Below, in pieces: positions 54,750 to 64,000 of a stretch of DNA of 64,000 nt. The translations under genes were made by a program, and so were the position numbers. The first letter of the stretch is position 1. Each line of letters opens with the position of its first letter. The DNA lies in assembly GCF_009760905.1 (NCBI RefSeq), contig NZ_VIRW01000002.1, positions 186,001 to 250,000 of the forward strand, written 5' to 3'. Below the pieces are notes generated by a model. The model did not search any database. It was not told the origin of the DNA and saw nothing but the letters and a program-made list of their open reading frames with translations. Origin of the DNA: Chitinibacter sp. GC72. Lineage in GTDB: Bacteria > Pseudomonadota > Gammaproteobacteria > Burkholderiales > Chitinibacteraceae.

Positions 54750-54798
54750 CCCGCTTCAGTTGAACGAAAGCGCAGGCCGTCAGCGGCACTTTTGACGT

Positions 54799-55530
54799 CT
54801 AGGCAAAATCACCATAGCGCAGCTGCAACAGGCCGGCGATCACTGGGGCAACGGTTTCGGTGCGGAAAATCCGCGGCCCAAGAATCAGCGAGGTATAGCC
54901 CTGTGCGATAGCCTGGTTGTCTTCTTCAGGCGAATACCCCCCTTCCGGCCCCACCAGCACGGTGACCGATTTCACCTTTTCCGGCAAAGCCGAATGATGG
55001 ATTGCGCCAGTGGGACACATCAGCAGTTTGAGCTCGCTCTCGTCCTTGCTCGCCAGAAATTGCGCAAAAGTGATGATGGGACGAATGGCCATCAGTCGCG
55101 TGCGGCCGCATTGCTCTGCGGCGCTGGCGGCGATACCTTGCCAATGTGCGATGCGTTTCTCGGCACGCTCGCCGCTGTAGCGCTGCTGACAGTATTGCGA
55201 AATCACCGGCTGAAAAACACTCACACCGAGTTCGGCGGCTTTTTGCACCGTATAATCCATCCGGTCCGACGCCGATACGGCCTGCACCAATCTGAGCTGC
55301 AAAGGCGATTCGCGATCGACTGGGTCGAATGCTTGCACCTGCACCGTCACATTTTTTTTACCCATCGCAGTGATGATGGCCCGATATTCACCGCCCTGCC
55401 CGTTAAATAGCGTCACCACCTCGTCGGGCTGCATTCGCACCACCTGCACATGCCGCGCAACAGGTTCGGGTAAATCAAACTCTTGTGCCAATGCTAGCGG
55501 CGTATCGACATAAAAACGGGGTAAAGCCAT
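54799..55530 (-). CDS. rsmE: 16S rRNA m3U1498 methyltransferase RsmE
   Basis: A 243-residue SPOUT-fold methyltransferase that methylates U1498 of 16S rRNA. LPRFYVDTPLA opens the N-terminal PUA-like part. The SAM knot has VLVGPEGGYSPEEDNQA near residue 195 and LGPRIFRTETVAPVI near residue 222. ATG 55530 is used; an upstream TTG adds three codons. A small membrane protein gene precedes it with 5 bases between. Confidence 0.96.
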   Translation of the reverse strand: MALPRFYVDTPLALAQEFDLPEPVARHVQVVRMQPDEVVTLFNGQGGEYRAIITAMGKKNVTVQVQAFDPVDRESPLQLRLVQAVSASDRMDYTVQKAAELGVSVFQPVISQYCQQRYSGERAEKRIAHWQGIAASAAEQCGRTRLMAIRPIITFAQFLASKDESELKLLMCPTGAIHHSALPEKVKSVTVLVGPEGGYSPEEDNQAIAQGYTSLILGPRIFRTETVAPVIAGLLQLRYGDFA

Positions 55531-55535
55531 CTGGA

Positions 55536-55721
55536 TCAACCTAGGGTAAGGCGCTCGATAAACAGGCCGATACTGAAGATCACGCCCAAACCAAGCAGGG
55601 AAAACAGAACATAGCGGATGAGATTGAGCCAGCGCTGATCACGCTCGCGAACATAGCGAAAGCCGGCATAAACAATAATGAGTAGCGCGACAATGGCCAG
55701 AATCCGCAAGAGCGCAAACAT
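55536..55721 (-). CDS. Small membrane protein between lpxC and rsmE
   Basis: A 61-residue protein with two hydrophobic segments (ALLRILAIVALLIIVYAGF and YVLFSLLGLGVIFSIGLFI) linked by a charged RERDQRW loop. I do not recognise a family, though small membrane proteins of this shape are common beside lpxC or rsmE in betaproteobacteria. Start 55721 is 4 bases after the lpxC stop. Confidence 0.6.
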   Translation of the reverse strand: MFALLRILAIVALLIIVYAGFRYVRERDQRWLNLIRYVLFSLLGLGVIFSIGLFIERLTLG

Positions 55722-55725
55722 AGCG

Positions 55726-56640
55726 CTAGATACTCAAGGGAGGAAGATCATGAAACGACGATGGCACGTGATCATCGTCGTTAAAGGTCACGATTTCATA
55801 GCTGTCGCGGTCAGCCAGCATGGCGCGCAGCAATTTGTTATTCATGGCGTGACCGGATTTGTAGCCGGAAAACGACGCAATCAACGGAAAGCCCAGAATA
55901 TACAAATCACCAATGGCATCGAGAATCTTATGGCGGACAAATTCGTCTTCAAAACGCAAGCCGCCGTCGTTTAAGACGCGAAATTCGTCGATCACGACGG
56001 CATTATCCATATTGCCGCCGCGCGCTAAACCATTCGCACGCAGGTATTCAACTTCGTGGATAAAACCAAAAGTACGCGCACGGGCAATTTCGCTGATGTA
56101 ATTGGTGTGCGCAAAATCGATTTCGATTTTCTGGGCGGATTTTTTAAAGGCGGGATGCTGAAAATCAATCGTCAGCGCGACTTTATAGCCGTCGTGCGGC
56201 TCGAATTTCACCCATTTGTCACCGTCGTGCACCTCAATTGGTTTGAGCACACGGACAAATTGTTTGGGTTTATTGAGCTCGCGAATACCGGCGCTTTGCA
56301 GCAGATAAATAAACGGTGCGGCAGAACCATCCATAATCGGCATTTCCGGCGCATCAACATCGACCAGTACATTGTCGATGCCAAGGCCGGCAAATGCCGA
56401 CATCAGATGCTCGATGGTGCCGACACGCACGCCGTCTTGGACGAGCGTCGAGGAGAGTCGCGTGTCGTTCACCAGATCAGGGCCAACCTTGAAGGGCTTT
56501 GACTCGGGCAAATCAGAGCGTTGAAACACAATGCCATGGTCGGCGGCTGCAGGGCGCAAAGTGAGGGTCACTTTTTCGCCCGAATGCAAACCCACGCCGG
56601 TTGCACGGATGGTGCTTTTCAAGGTGCGTTGTAAAAACAT
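55726..56640 (-). CDS. lpxC: UDP-3-O-acyl-N-acetylglucosamine deacetylase LpxC
   Basis: A 304-residue zinc deacetylase, the committed step of lipid A synthesis. Zinc-site and active-site segments are present: [14 protein letters not shown] near residue 78, [15 protein letters not shown] near residue 190, [14 protein letters not shown] near 237 and [13 protein letters not shown] near 264. The last gene of the dcw cluster here, downstream of ftsZ as is typical in proteobacteria. No terminator is seen in the 109 bases separating it from ftsZ. Confidence 0.97.
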   Translation of the reverse strand: MFLQRTLKSTIRATGVGLHSGEKVTLTLRPAAADHGIVFQRSDLPESKPFKVGPDLVNDTRLSSTLVQDGVRVGTIEHLMSAFAGLGIDNVLVDVDAPEMPIMDGSAAPFIYLLQSAGIRELNKPKQFVRVLKPIEVHDGDKWVKFEPHDGYKVALTIDFQHPAFKKSAQKIEIDFAHTNYISEIARARTFGFIHEVEYLRANGLARGGNMDNAVVIDEFRVLNDGGLRFEDEFVRHKILDAIGDLYILGFPLIASFSGYKSGHAMNNKLLRAMLADRDSYEIVTFNDDDHVPSSFHDLPPLSI

Positions 56641-56749
56641 GGCTATTCCTGCCTTATCACAGCTTCAATTGCATTAATTCTACCAGCCTCGGGTCCTGCT
56701 CTGGATGAATCATTACAATCGGGCTCATAGGCACCGTTTATTCAAGCGC

Positions 56750-57922
56750 TTAGTCGGCTTGACGGCGCAAGAAGGCCGGAATATCCATATCAATATTCGA
56801 CATTGCCGGACGCGCTGAAGCCGCTTCCGGTGCCGTATTGCGACGGTTGTTACGCCAGATTGCCGGCGTATCCAAGGCGTCGTCATAGCCCACATTATCC
56901 GTACCGGTCTTCATTGTTTGGCTGCTAACTACTGACAGTTGCGGCTTATTCATGTCGCGACCGCCACCTAAACCCGTAGCCACCAACGTCACGCGGATTT
57001 CGTCGCCCAGCGATTCATCGTAAACCACGCCGTGTTTAACCAGTGCGCCTTCAGCAACATGAGCTTCGATGATTTCCAAGGCTTGGCGAGTTTCTGATTT
57101 TTTCAATGACGCGCGCGATGCGGAGAAATTCACCAGCACGCCACGCGCACCTTTAAAGCTGATGTTGTCGAGTAATGGGCTGCGAATAGCGTCTTCAGTG
57201 GCACGAATCGCACGATCTGGACCAGTCGCATAGGCCGACCCCATCATCGCCATACCCATTTCGCGCATAACGGTTTTAACATCGGCAAAGTCGACGTTAA
57301 TAAAACCAGGATATTGAATAATCTCAACAATCGAACCCACGGCATTGCGCAATACATCGTCGGCTGCACGGAAGGCTTCGTCGATGGTGACATCGTCGCC
57401 CAAGACTTCTTCAAGCTTCTGATTTGAAACCACGATCAATGAGTCAACGTAGCGTGACAATTCATCGATGCCGGCTTGCGCGACTTTCTGACGGCCACCT
57501 TCATCCAAACCTGGCTTGGTCACCACGCCCACAGTCAGAATGCCTTTTTCGCGCGCCACCTGTGCAATGACCGGCGCTGCGCCAGTGCCTGTACCACCGC
57601 CCATACCGGCAGTGATAAATAATAAGTCTGCGCCAGAAATCAATTCGGCAATATGTTCGCGATCTTCTTCGGCGGCTTGACGACCAATATCCGGATTACA
57701 ACCGGCACCAAAGCCTTTAGTTAATTCAGCACCCAACTGAACCACATTATCCGCTTTAGATAACTTCAATACTTGAGCATCTGTATTGGAAGAAATAAAT
57801 TCAACACCTTGCATATGGTGTTCGATCATATTGTTGATTGCATTGCAACCGGCACCACCAACACCAATGACCTTGATATTGACGTGATGTGATACCTCTG
57901 GAACTTCAATAGTTAATGCCAT
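56750..57922 (-). CDS. ftsZ: Cell-division GTPase FtsZ
   Basis: A 390-residue tubulin homologue that forms the Z ring. NTDAQVL near residue 44 and the GTP loop GGGTGTGAAP near residue 107 are unmistakable. A flexible linker of about 55 residues is followed by the conserved C-terminal peptide DIDMDIPAFLRRQAD, the docking site for FtsA and ZipA-like partners. It lies 44 bases after ftsA and precedes lpxC. Confidence 0.98.
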   Translation of the reverse strand: MALTIEVPEVSHHVNIKVIGVGGAGCNAINNMIEHHMQGVEFISSNTDAQVLKLSKADNVVQLGAELTKGFGAGCNPDIGRQAAEEDREHIAELISGADLLFITAGMGGGTGTGAAPVIAQVAREKGILTVGVVTKPGLDEGGRQKVAQAGIDELSRYVDSLIVVSNQKLEEVLGDDVTIDEAFRAADDVLRNAVGSIVEIIQYPGFINVDFADVKTVMREMGMAMMGSAYATGPDRAIRATEDAIRSPLLDNISFKGARGVLVNFSASRASLKKSETRQALEIIEAHVAEGALVKHGVVYDESLGDEIRVTLVATGLGGGRDMNKPQLSVVSSQTMKTGTDNVGYDDALDTPAIWRNNRRNTAPEAASARPAMSNIDMDIPAFLRRQAD

Positions 57923-57966
57923 GATTCTCTCTCCTGTTACCCGATTTTACCGCTTACCCGAAAATT

Positions 57967-59199
57967 TCAAAAATTATTTTGAAACCAAGACTTCATTCGG
58001 CCAAAAATGTCTCCAATTGAGCCATCTTTACCCCTTTGCCCAGGGGATTTTTGCATTTGTTGCCGAGCCACCAGCAATAAACCCACTGCAGTTGAATAGC
58101 GCGGGTTTTTAACGACCTCGGCCAATCCACCCACATAACGTGGTAAACCCAATCGAACCGGCATATGGAATATTTCTTCTGCCAATTCGGTCATTCCCGG
58201 CATTAATGACGCACCGCCGGTAATGACAATTCCGCTCGATAAACGATCTTCCAGATTAACGCGGCGCAATTCGGCCTGAACAAAGCTATATAATTCTTCA
58301 ACCCGTGGCTCAATCACTTCAGCCAGCGTATGGCGGCTCATTTGTCGCGCACCACGCTCGCCCACTCCGGGCACTTCAATCATCGTTTGCGGATCAGTCA
58401 TATGTCGCAATGCCACACCATGCTGAATCTTGATATTTTCGGCTTCACCCGTTGGCGTGCGTAATGCCATGGCAATGTCATTGGTAATTTGATCACCGGC
58501 AATTGGAATCACCGCGGTATGGCGAATTGCGCCATTAATAAATACCGCCATATCGGTAGTGCCACCGCCAATATCCACCAGACAAACACCCAGATCGCGT
58601 TCGTCATCGGTTAATACCGCATGCGCGCTGGCCAATGGCTGCAATACCACTTCGGCAATTTCCAAACCACAACGACGAACGCATTTGGTAATATTCTGTA
58701 CGGCAGAAACCGCGCCAGAAACAATATGTACCCGCACTTCCAGGCGCACACCCGACATACCCAATGGCTCTTTCACATCTTCCTGGCCATCAATCACATA
58801 TTCCTGCGACAAAATATGCAGTACTTGATGATCCGCCGGAATATTCACCGCACTGGCTGTTTCAATCACGCGGTCAATATCGGCCTGAGTAACTTCTTTA
58901 TCTTTAATGGCCACCATACCGTGTGAATTAAGGCTCTTGATATGACTACCGGCAATGCCGGTATATACCTCACTGATTTTGCAATCGGCCATTAACTCGG
59001 CCTCGCCTAATGCAGCCTGAATTGCCCCGACGGTTTTTTCGATATCAACCACGACACCGCGCTTGAGGCCTTTGGATGAGGCCGAGCCCATGCCCACGAC
59101 ATTGAGCGAGCCATCCTCGGTCACGTCCGCAACCACCGCAACGACTTTCGACGTTCCGATATCTAGCCCCACGATGAGATTTTTTGCGTCCCTAGTCAC
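57967..59199 (-). CDS. ftsA: Cell-division protein FtsA
   Basis: A 410-residue actin-like ATPase that tethers FtsZ to the membrane. NLIVGLDIGTSKVVAVVA opens the phosphate-1 motif, DIGGGTTDMAVF near residue 205 is phosphate-2, and ITGGASLMPGMTELAE near residue 340 is the adenosine motif. The C-terminal amphipathic helix (GRMKSWFQNNF) anchors it at the membrane. A TTGACG hexamer in the 90-base AT-rich gap after ftsQ might be an extra promoter. Confidence 0.98.
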   Translation of the reverse strand: MTRDAKNLIVGLDIGTSKVVAVVADVTEDGSLNVVGMGSASSKGLKRGVVVDIEKTVGAIQAALGEAELMADCKISEVYTGIAGSHIKSLNSHGMVAIKDKEVTQADIDRVIETASAVNIPADHQVLHILSQEYVIDGQEDVKEPLGMSGVRLEVRVHIVSGAVSAVQNITKCVRRCGLEIAEVVLQPLASAHAVLTDDERDLGVCLVDIGGGTTDMAVFINGAIRHTAVIPIAGDQITNDIAMALRTPTGEAENIKIQHGVALRHMTDPQTMIEVPGVGERGARQMSRHTLAEVIEPRVEELYSFVQAELRRVNLEDRLSSGIVITGGASLMPGMTELAEEIFHMPVRLGLPRYVGGLAEVVKNPRYSTAVGLLLVARQQMQKSPGQRGKDGSIGDIFGRMKSWFQNNF

Positions 59200-59289
59200 T
59201 GACAGCCTCTTTACAAAACTTAAGAATTCACTTTAAAAAAACACGTCAACTCAATATTTTTAATTACTTTAATGAGTAACAAGCATAAA

Positions 59290-60066
59290 TCATGCCGAAG
59301 CCTTAAGGGCTTTCGGTTTGACGACGACCGGTTTCCCCTGAGCATCAAGCTTGCCCGGCTCAAGCGGCACATAATCGGGCAATCGCACGGCAAATCCATT
59401 CGGATAGCGCAAATCAATATATTCAAATGACTGCTGCAGCAGCGCCAAGGAATTGGGATAGGCTTTAACAAACCGCTCTACCCGCTCGATGGGCTCATCA
59501 CGCCCCACTTCAACCATCAGCTGCTTATCCAGCTCCATCCGCCAGGCTCGCCGCTCGGATAGCCAGATTTGCGTGGGTTTTTTGCCCAGCGGCTGGGTAA
59601 TTTCATTAAGCCGCAATAGCCCTTCAACCATGACCCGTTCTGCGCCTTCCGGGCCTTCCAGTACGGGCAAGGCTTCATTACTCGCGGCATCAAATTGTTC
59701 ACCATACTGATTTAACAAGGCGCTTGATCCCCAGCGGGCAATGGCGCGATGCTCCTCAATATTCACTTCCAGCCGATCAGGCCAACGCCGACGCACTTCA
59801 ACCCTGCGCACCCAGGGTAGTTTTTCAAAATCCTGCCGAGTTTTATTCAAATCCAGCGTGAAAAACGTCCCTTTTAATTCGTTCTTGATTACATACTGCA
59901 ATTGCTCACGGGTGGTATGCCGTAATTCACCATCGACTTTAATTCGCTTAACCGGAAATAGCGGCGAATGCACAGCTAAAAATAGCAGCGAATAAAACAG
60001 CAATAACATGGCCAGACCAGTCAATAGATTGGCGATCCACATTAGAAGCTGCGGCTTATCCCACAT
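59290..60066 (-). CDS. ftsQ: Cell-division protein FtsQ
   Basis: A 258-residue bitopic divisome protein. A short cytoplasmic part is followed by one membrane segment at about residues 12-34 (LTGLAMLLLFYSLLFLAV). The POTRA domain begins PVKRIKVDGELRHTTREQL near residue 38, then the FtsQ beta domain follows. ATG 60066 is chosen because GAGGTG lies 6 bases upstream; a GTG three codons earlier is the alternative. That ribosome site is at the edge of the repeat at 60080. Confidence 0.93.
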   Translation of the reverse strand: MWDKPQLLMWIANLLTGLAMLLLFYSLLFLAVHSPLFPVKRIKVDGELRHTTREQLQYVIKNELKGTFFTLDLNKTRQDFEKLPWVRRVEVRRRWPDRLEVNIEEHRAIARWGSSALLNQYGEQFDAASNEALPVLEGPEGAERVMVEGLLRLNEITQPLGKKPTQIWLSERRAWRMELDKQLMVEVGRDEPIERVERFVKAYPNSLALLQQSFEYIDLRYPNGFAVRLPDYVPLEPGKLDAQGKPVVVKPKALKASA

Positions 60067-60079
60067 TATTTGCACCTCA

Positions 60080-60199
60080 ACTGCGCTACTGCGCCAACTT
60101 CACGCTGCGGCGTGCGCTGCTCGCGATCCTCACGTACTTGATGTACGTTCCGGTCGCTGTGCTGCTGACTTCTTGCTTGAAGCCGGCTCGCTACGCACA
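60080..60199. repeat. GTAGCGAG...GCGCAGTAG repeat, copy 3 (inverted)
   Basis: Reverse complement of the unit seen at 9475 and 45601. It has GCGTAGCGAG at its minus-strand left end, central ACGTACATCAAGTACGT and GGCGCAGTAGCGCAG at its minus-strand right end. It lies between ddlB and ftsQ on the minus strand, which are tightly spaced in many proteobacteria. Confidence 0.72.
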
Positions 60200-60234
60200 T
60201 TTGAGGACAAATATTCACTAGAAATACCTTTTGT

Positions 60235-61140
60235 TTACAAGGTCGTGGCCAAAATCTGGACGACCAGTTCTTCGTACGACAAACCGGATTCTCGTGCGGC
60301 CATCGGGAAGAGGCTGTGGCTGGTCATACCGGGCGCCGTATTGGCTTCCAACAGATAAATCGTGCCATCGTCATCAGTCAGAAAATCAATCCGTGCCCAA
60401 CCTGCCGCGCCCAGTACGCGGAAGGCTTTTTCGGCCAGCGAGCGTGCCAGCGCTTCTTTTTCATCGCTCAAACCGGCGGGACAGCGATACTCGGTGTCGT
60501 CGCGGAAATATTTGGCTTCGTAATCGTAAAATTCGGTCTGCGGAATAATCCGCACACTTGGCAAAGCCTTGCCGCCCAGCACTGCGCAAGTGTATTCACC
60601 ACCGCCAATATTGCGCTCAGCCAGCACCACCGAATCATGGCGCGACACTTCGGCCCAAGCGGCATCAACATCGGCCAGCGACTTGAGTTTGACTACGCCC
60701 ACACTGGAGCCTTCGCTGGCCGGTTTGACAAACAGCGGCAAGCCTAATTCTTCTGCAGCCAGTACCAACTCAGTGGCACTATCGATGATGCGATACTCAG
60801 GCACCGGCAGTCCCGCCGCTTCCCAGAGCAATTTGGTGCGCCATTTATCCATCGCAATGGCCGAAGCCATTACACCACAACCGGTATAAGGCACGCCCAT
60901 GAATTCCAGCGCGCCCTGAATCGTGCCGTCTTCACCGCCACGACCGTGCAAAATCAGAAATGCGCGCTCAAACCCCTCTTCTTTCAGGGCCGTCAGCATT
61001 TTTTCTGCTGGATCAAAGGCATGGGCATCTACGCCCTGACTGCGCAATGCCGCCAGTACGCCACCACCACTCATCAATGACACTTCGCGCTCGGCTGACG
61101 AGCCGCCCATGATTACTGCCACTTTGCCAAATTTACTCAT
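60235..61140 (-). CDS. ddlB: D-alanine--D-alanine ligase
   Basis: A 301-residue ATP-grasp ligase that makes the terminal dipeptide of peptidoglycan precursors. [14 protein letters not shown] at residues 12-25, [12 protein letters not shown] near residue 64, [15 protein letters not shown] near 143 and [14 protein letters not shown] near residue 268 are all canonical. Start overlaps murC by four bases. The usual tight junction with ftsQ is replaced by a 120-bp repeat. Confidence 0.97.
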   Translation of the reverse strand: MSKFGKVAVIMGGSSAEREVSLMSGGGVLAALRSQGVDAHAFDPAEKMLTALKEEGFERAFLILHGRGGEDGTIQGALEFMGVPYTGCGVMASAIAMDKWRTKLLWEAAGLPVPEYRIIDSATELVLAAEELGLPLFVKPASEGSSVGVVKLKSLADVDAAWAEVSRHDSVVLAERNIGGGEYTCAVLGGKALPSVRIIPQTEFYDYEAKYFRDDTEYRCPAGLSDEKEALARSLAEKAFRVLGAAGWARIDFLTDDDGTIYLLEANTAPGMTSHSLFPMAARESGLSYEELVVQILATTL

Positions 61141-62537
61141 GCTTTTGCGCTCACCAATTGCTTCGGGGTCTGGCCAATCGAGCCTGCGCCCATCGTAATA
61201 ATCACATCGCCGTCCTTGGCTGCGGCAAAGATTGCCGCTGGCATATCGGCAATGTTTTCCACAAAGATCGGTTCGACCTTACCGGCCACACGGACAGCAC
61301 GCACCAGCGCACGGCCATCGGCGGCAACAATCGGGGTTTCACCGGCGGCATACACTTCAGCCAGCAACAGACCATCAACGGTATTGAGTACTTTGACAAA
61401 GTCTTCAAAACAATCACGGGTACGGGTATAGCGATGCGGCTGGAAAGCCAGCATCAAACGACGCCCAGGGAAAGCACCACGCGCGGCAGCCAAAGTCGCC
61501 GCCATTTCAACCGGGTGATGGCCATAATCATCTACTACGGTAATTTGGCCGCCATCAGCAAGAGTCACTTCGCCATAACGCTGGAATCGGCGACCCACAC
61601 CTTCAAATTTTTCCAGCGCAGCGACAATCGCCGCTTCATCCGCACCGACTTCAATCCCGATGGCAATCGCCGCCAAGGCATTCAAGACGTTATGCATGCC
61701 AGGCATATTCAACGTGACGGCCAGACGGCGCGTTTCGCCGTTTTGCCAGACGGCGTCAAATTTCATCTGTCCATTGGCGGCCACGATGTTTTCGGCGCGC
61801 AACATGGCATCGGCAGCCGTGCCATAGGTCGTAACCGGACTGGTCACTTTGGGCAGGATCGAGCGCACGTGCGGATCGTCAATGCACAAAATCGCCCGGC
61901 CATAAAATGGCAGGTGGTGCAGAAAATCGATAAAGGCCTGTTTGAGTTTTTCAAAGTCATGACCGTAGGTGTCCATGTGATCGGCGTCGATATTAGTCAC
62001 CACCGAAATCACTGGCGAGAGCAGCAGGAAAGACGCATCGCTTTCATCGGCTTCGGCCACCAGAAAATCGCCCTGCCCCAGACGGGCATTCGAGCCTGCT
62101 GCGTGCAATTTCCCACCGATCACAAAAGTCGGGTCCAGCCCCGCAGCTTCAAGCACGCTAGCGCTCAAGCTGGTGGTTGTGGTTTTACCGTGCGTACCGG
62201 CAATCGCGATGCCCTGCTTGAGGCGCATCAATTCAGCCAGCATCATGGCGCGGGGCACGACTGGGGTCTGGCGCGAACGCGCTTCGATGACTTCCGGGTT
62301 GTCATCTTTAACTGCGCTGGAAATCACCACCACGTCGGCATTGGCGACAAACTCGGCCGCATGCCCCTGGTGCACCACAGCACCAGCAGCGCTAAGGCGC
62401 TGTGTGGTGGCGTTAGCGCCCAGATCGGAGCCGCTGACCTCGAAACCAAGGTTCAGCAAGACTTCAGCGATGCCGCTCATGCCCACACCGCCGATGCCGA
62501 CGAAATGAATGCGTTTAACTTTATGCTTCATATCCAC
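61137..62537 (-). CDS. murC: UDP-N-acetylmuramate--L-alanine ligase
   Basis: A 466-residue Mur ligase that adds L-Ala to UDP-MurNAc. [19 protein letters not shown] is at residues 10-28, and the ATP loop [10 protein letters not shown] near residue 114 is present. [18 protein letters not shown] near residue 340 belongs to the C-terminal domain. Follows murG across a GGGTATA-type repeat and overlaps ddlB. murB is not between murC and ddlB here. Confidence 0.98.
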   Translation of the reverse strand: MDMKHKVKRIHFVGIGGVGMSGIAEVLLNLGFEVSGSDLGANATTQRLSAAGAVVHQGHAAEFVANADVVVISSAVKDDNPEVIEARSRQTPVVPRAMMLAELMRLKQGIAIAGTHGKTTTTSLSASVLEAAGLDPTFVIGGKLHAAGSNARLGQGDFLVAEADESDASFLLLSPVISVVTNIDADHMDTYGHDFEKLKQAFIDFLHHLPFYGRAILCIDDPHVRSILPKVTSPVTTYGTAADAMLRAENIVAANGQMKFDAVWQNGETRRLAVTLNMPGMHNVLNALAAIAIGIEVGADEAAIVAALEKFEGVGRRFQRYGEVTLADGGQITVVDDYGHHPVEMAATLAAARGAFPGRRLMLAFQPHRYTRTRDCFEDFVKVLNTVDGLLLAEVYAAGETPIVAADGRALVRAVRVAGKVEPIFVENIADMPAAIFAAAKDGDVIITMGAGSIGQTPKQLVSAKA

Positions 62538-62541
62538 GAAG

Positions 62542-62589
62542 GGTATAAGACCAGAGAGCGCGCATTATATACTCTGCAGGGCTTTACCC
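62542..62589. repeat. GGGTATA-type palindromic repeat, copy 8
   Basis: GGGTATAAG at 62542-62550 and TTTACCCTATA to the right, 48 bp, with inner CTCTGCAG. The right end is degenerate. It lies between murG and murC, 5 bases from the murC start. Confidence 0.62.
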
Positions 62590-62596
62590 TATACTC

Positions 62597-63670
62597 CTAT
62601 CCAGCTAATTCTTCAATAACGGCAACAACTTGCGCGGTTGCCTCCGGTTTGGCCAGACGCTTGGCATTACTTGCCAGCGCCAGACATTGTTCTCTGCTTG
62701 TTTGCTGCAACAAAGCCGCCAGCGAATCGGCGGTCAGCTGGCTCTGTGGCAGCAAAATGCCGGCGTTTTCAGAGCTTAAAAATTGCGCATTTCCCGTTTG
62801 ATGATCGTCAACCGCATGCGGAAACGGCACGAGCACCGCAGCCACACCAATGCAGGCCAATTCGGCAACGGTTAAAGCGCCCGCACGGCACAAGACCAGA
62901 TCCGCTTCGGCGTAAGCACTGGCCATATCGCTGATAAAAGCGACGCAGTCGGCCGCCACGCCGGCAGCCGCATAATTGGCGCGCAGGGCGTCAATGTGTT
63001 TTTCGCCCGCCTGATGAATCACTTGCGGGCGCACATCAAACGGCATCATGGCCAGCGCCTTGGGCACTTGCTCGTTAAATACCTGCGCCCCGAGACTGCC
63101 ACCGACAACGAGCAATTTCAGCGCCCCCGTGCGGCCAGCAAAACGCTCGGCTGGCGCGGGCACATTTTTCAATTCATCACGCACCGGATTGCCAACGCAC
63201 TGCTTAGCAGGCAATGCAGCAAATGCATTCGGAAAAGCAAACAGCACACGATTGGCCAATTTGGACAGCACCTTATTGGTCAACCCGGCAACCGAGTTCT
63301 GCTCGTGAATCACCAGCGGCAACCAGCACAAACGCATGGCCAGGCCACCAGGAAAACCGGTAAAACCGCCAAAGCCAATTGCCACATCCGGGCGGCGGCG
63401 AAAAATCAGATTCAAGGCGGCCAGTAAAGCCTTAGCCTGCACCCACGGCTGCGAGAGCTTTTTCAGCCAGCCCTTGCCGCGCACGCCGGTAATTTCAAGC
63501 GTCACCAGCTCGATTCCGTGCTGCGGCACCACGCGCGTTTCCATCGCGTCTTTGGCCCCCAGCCAAACTACTTCCCAGCCTTTATCACGCATCGCATTGG
63601 CCACCGCCAAAGCAGGAAAAATATGGCCGCCCGTACCGCCCGCCATCACCAGCAAGGTTCGCTTGCTCAT
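62597..63670 (-). CDS. murG: Lipid II synthase MurG
   Basis: A 357-residue GT-B glycosyltransferase that adds GlcNAc to lipid I on the inner face of the cytoplasmic membrane. [19 protein letters not shown] at residues 5-23 is the G-loop signature, [13 protein letters not shown] near residue 97 the second, and [17 protein letters not shown] near residue 189 the third. [25 protein letters not shown] near residue 258 fits the C-terminal UDP-GlcNAc site. Its ATG overlaps the ftsW stop by four bases. Confidence 0.97.
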   Translation of the reverse strand: MSKRTLLVMAGGTGGHIFPALAVANAMRDKGWEVVWLGAKDAMETRVVPQHGIELVTLEITGVRGKGWLKKLSQPWVQAKALLAALNLIFRRRPDVAIGFGGFTGFPGGLAMRLCWLPLVIHEQNSVAGLTNKVLSKLANRVLFAFPNAFAALPAKQCVGNPVRDELKNVPAPAERFAGRTGALKLLVVGGSLGAQVFNEQVPKALAMMPFDVRPQVIHQAGEKHIDALRANYAAAGVAADCVAFISDMASAYAEADLVLCRAGALTVAELACIGVAAVLVPFPHAVDDHQTGNAQFLSSENAGILLPQSQLTADSLAALLQQTSREQCLALASNAKRLAKPEATAQVVAVIEELAG

Positions 63671-64000
63671 ACGCGATACCCCCGAATCAGCTGGCGGTTC
63701 TCATAATCAATCCGCATCAGTACACCAATCGCAATCATATTGGCCACAATGCCTGAGCCGCCGAACGACAGCAGCGGCAAAGTCAGCCCCTTGGTGGGCA
63801 TCAGCCCCATGTTCACACCCATATTGATAAACGACTGAAAGCCGATCCAGATCCCGACACCTTGCGCGACCAGTGCGTGCCAGTGCCGCTCAAGTTTGGT
63901 CGCCTGTACGCCAATTGCAAAAGCGCGGAAAACCAGAAACATGAACAGGCAAATCACCACGGCAATGCCAGCAAAGCCAAACTCTTCGGCAATAATCGCC
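63667..64000 (-). CDS. ftsW: Lipid II polymerase FtsW (5' end outside window)
   Basis: The C-terminal 110 residues of a SEDS-family septal peptidoglycan polymerase. The segment ends in [25 protein letters not shown], containing the conserved [11 protein letters not shown] and SFGGS motifs of FtsW. The open frame continues to the end of the window (reading [15 protein letters not shown]). Overlaps murG by four bases. Confidence 0.94.
   Translation of the reverse strand, partial: AIIAEEFGFAGIAVVICLFMFLVFRAFAIGVQATKLERHWHALVAQGVGIWIGFQSFINMGVNMGLMPTKGLTLPLLSFGGSGIVANMIAIGVLMRIDYENRQLIRGYRV

Noticed and set aside
60008-60358. 116-codon plus-strand frame across the ddlB-ftsQ gap
   Set aside because: Its sequence is mostly the 120-bp repeat plus antisense ddlB and ftsQ; similar frames would arise from every repeat copy.
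61158-62801. 547-codon plus-strand open frame opposite murC and murG
   Set aside because: It is antisense to well-identified essential genes, His/Arg-rich in the way antisense frames of GC-biased codons are, and has no motif or ribosome site.

Overview
This is a chromosomal window from a Gram-negative bacterium. It most likely comes from a betaproteobacterium of the order Neisseriales, near Chitinibacter, Deefgea or Iodobacter. That placement is inferred from gene order and protein character and was not computed. It carries the replication-origin neighbourhood: dnaA, dnaN and gyrB on the minus strand, and rpmH, rnpA, yidD, yidC and mnmE on the plus strand. No recF lies between dnaN and gyrB. 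It also carries most of a division and cell-wall (dcw) cluster, and at least two sets of type II secretion (T2SS) genes.

Layout. 1-7733: the tail of gspE, a secreted ChbG/YdjC-type deacetylase, a large lipoprotein and a small secreted protein, then gspL-gspM-gspN on the minus strand. 7992-15365 (minus): cysD-cysN, nadD-rsfS, a possible HEPN protein, proA with an overlapping chorismate mutase gene, a secreted trypsin-like protease and a Lys/Ala repeat protein. 15516-21966: an RstA/RstB-like two-component system, a HugZ-like protein, a nucleotidyltransferase-like protein, and a LysR regulator divergent from an MFS exporter. 22364-25739: a compact module of a PilB/GspE-type ATPase with a C-terminal pseudo-receiver, a one-pass membrane protein and a type IV pilin-like protein. 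26014-35384: origin region. 35546-47855: purE, purK, purC, repair and acetyltransferase genes, a dienelactone hydrolase, a chagasin-type inhibitor, a hemerythrin, an M14 carboxypeptidase, an oxidoreductase and metW. 47855-54736: metX and an LPS core/O-antigen group (two minus-strand glycosyltransferases flanking an O-antigen ligase, a WaaE-like transferase, msbA). 54799-64000 (minus): rsmE, then ftsW, murG, murC, ddlB, ftsQ, ftsA, ftsZ, lpxC in transcription order.

How the genes work together. The T2SS genes fit export of the secreted deacetylase, protease and other signal-peptide proteins. The dcw and lpxC genes link septation to peptidoglycan and lipid A synthesis, and msbA with the glycosyltransferases completes the envelope. 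cysDN, metXW, proA and the pur genes are core metabolism.

The most unusual non-coding signal is a set of interspersed palindromic repeats. Eight copies of a 48-53 bp element have ends GGGTATA...TATACCC. Three copies of a 112-120 bp element run from GTAGCGAG to GCGCAGTAG. Two copies of a 100 bp element and one inverted pair of the common CCCTCTCCC REP-like sequence are also present. They sit between genes and several interrupt operons (cysD/cysN, rstA/rstB, ddlB/ftsQ). Other points of interest are a near-ideal terminator hairpin inside the rnpA coding sequence, a candidate small RNA and a second structured region upstream of purE, and the orphan pilin module. I saw no tRNA, rRNA, CRISPR array, phage or insertion sequence.
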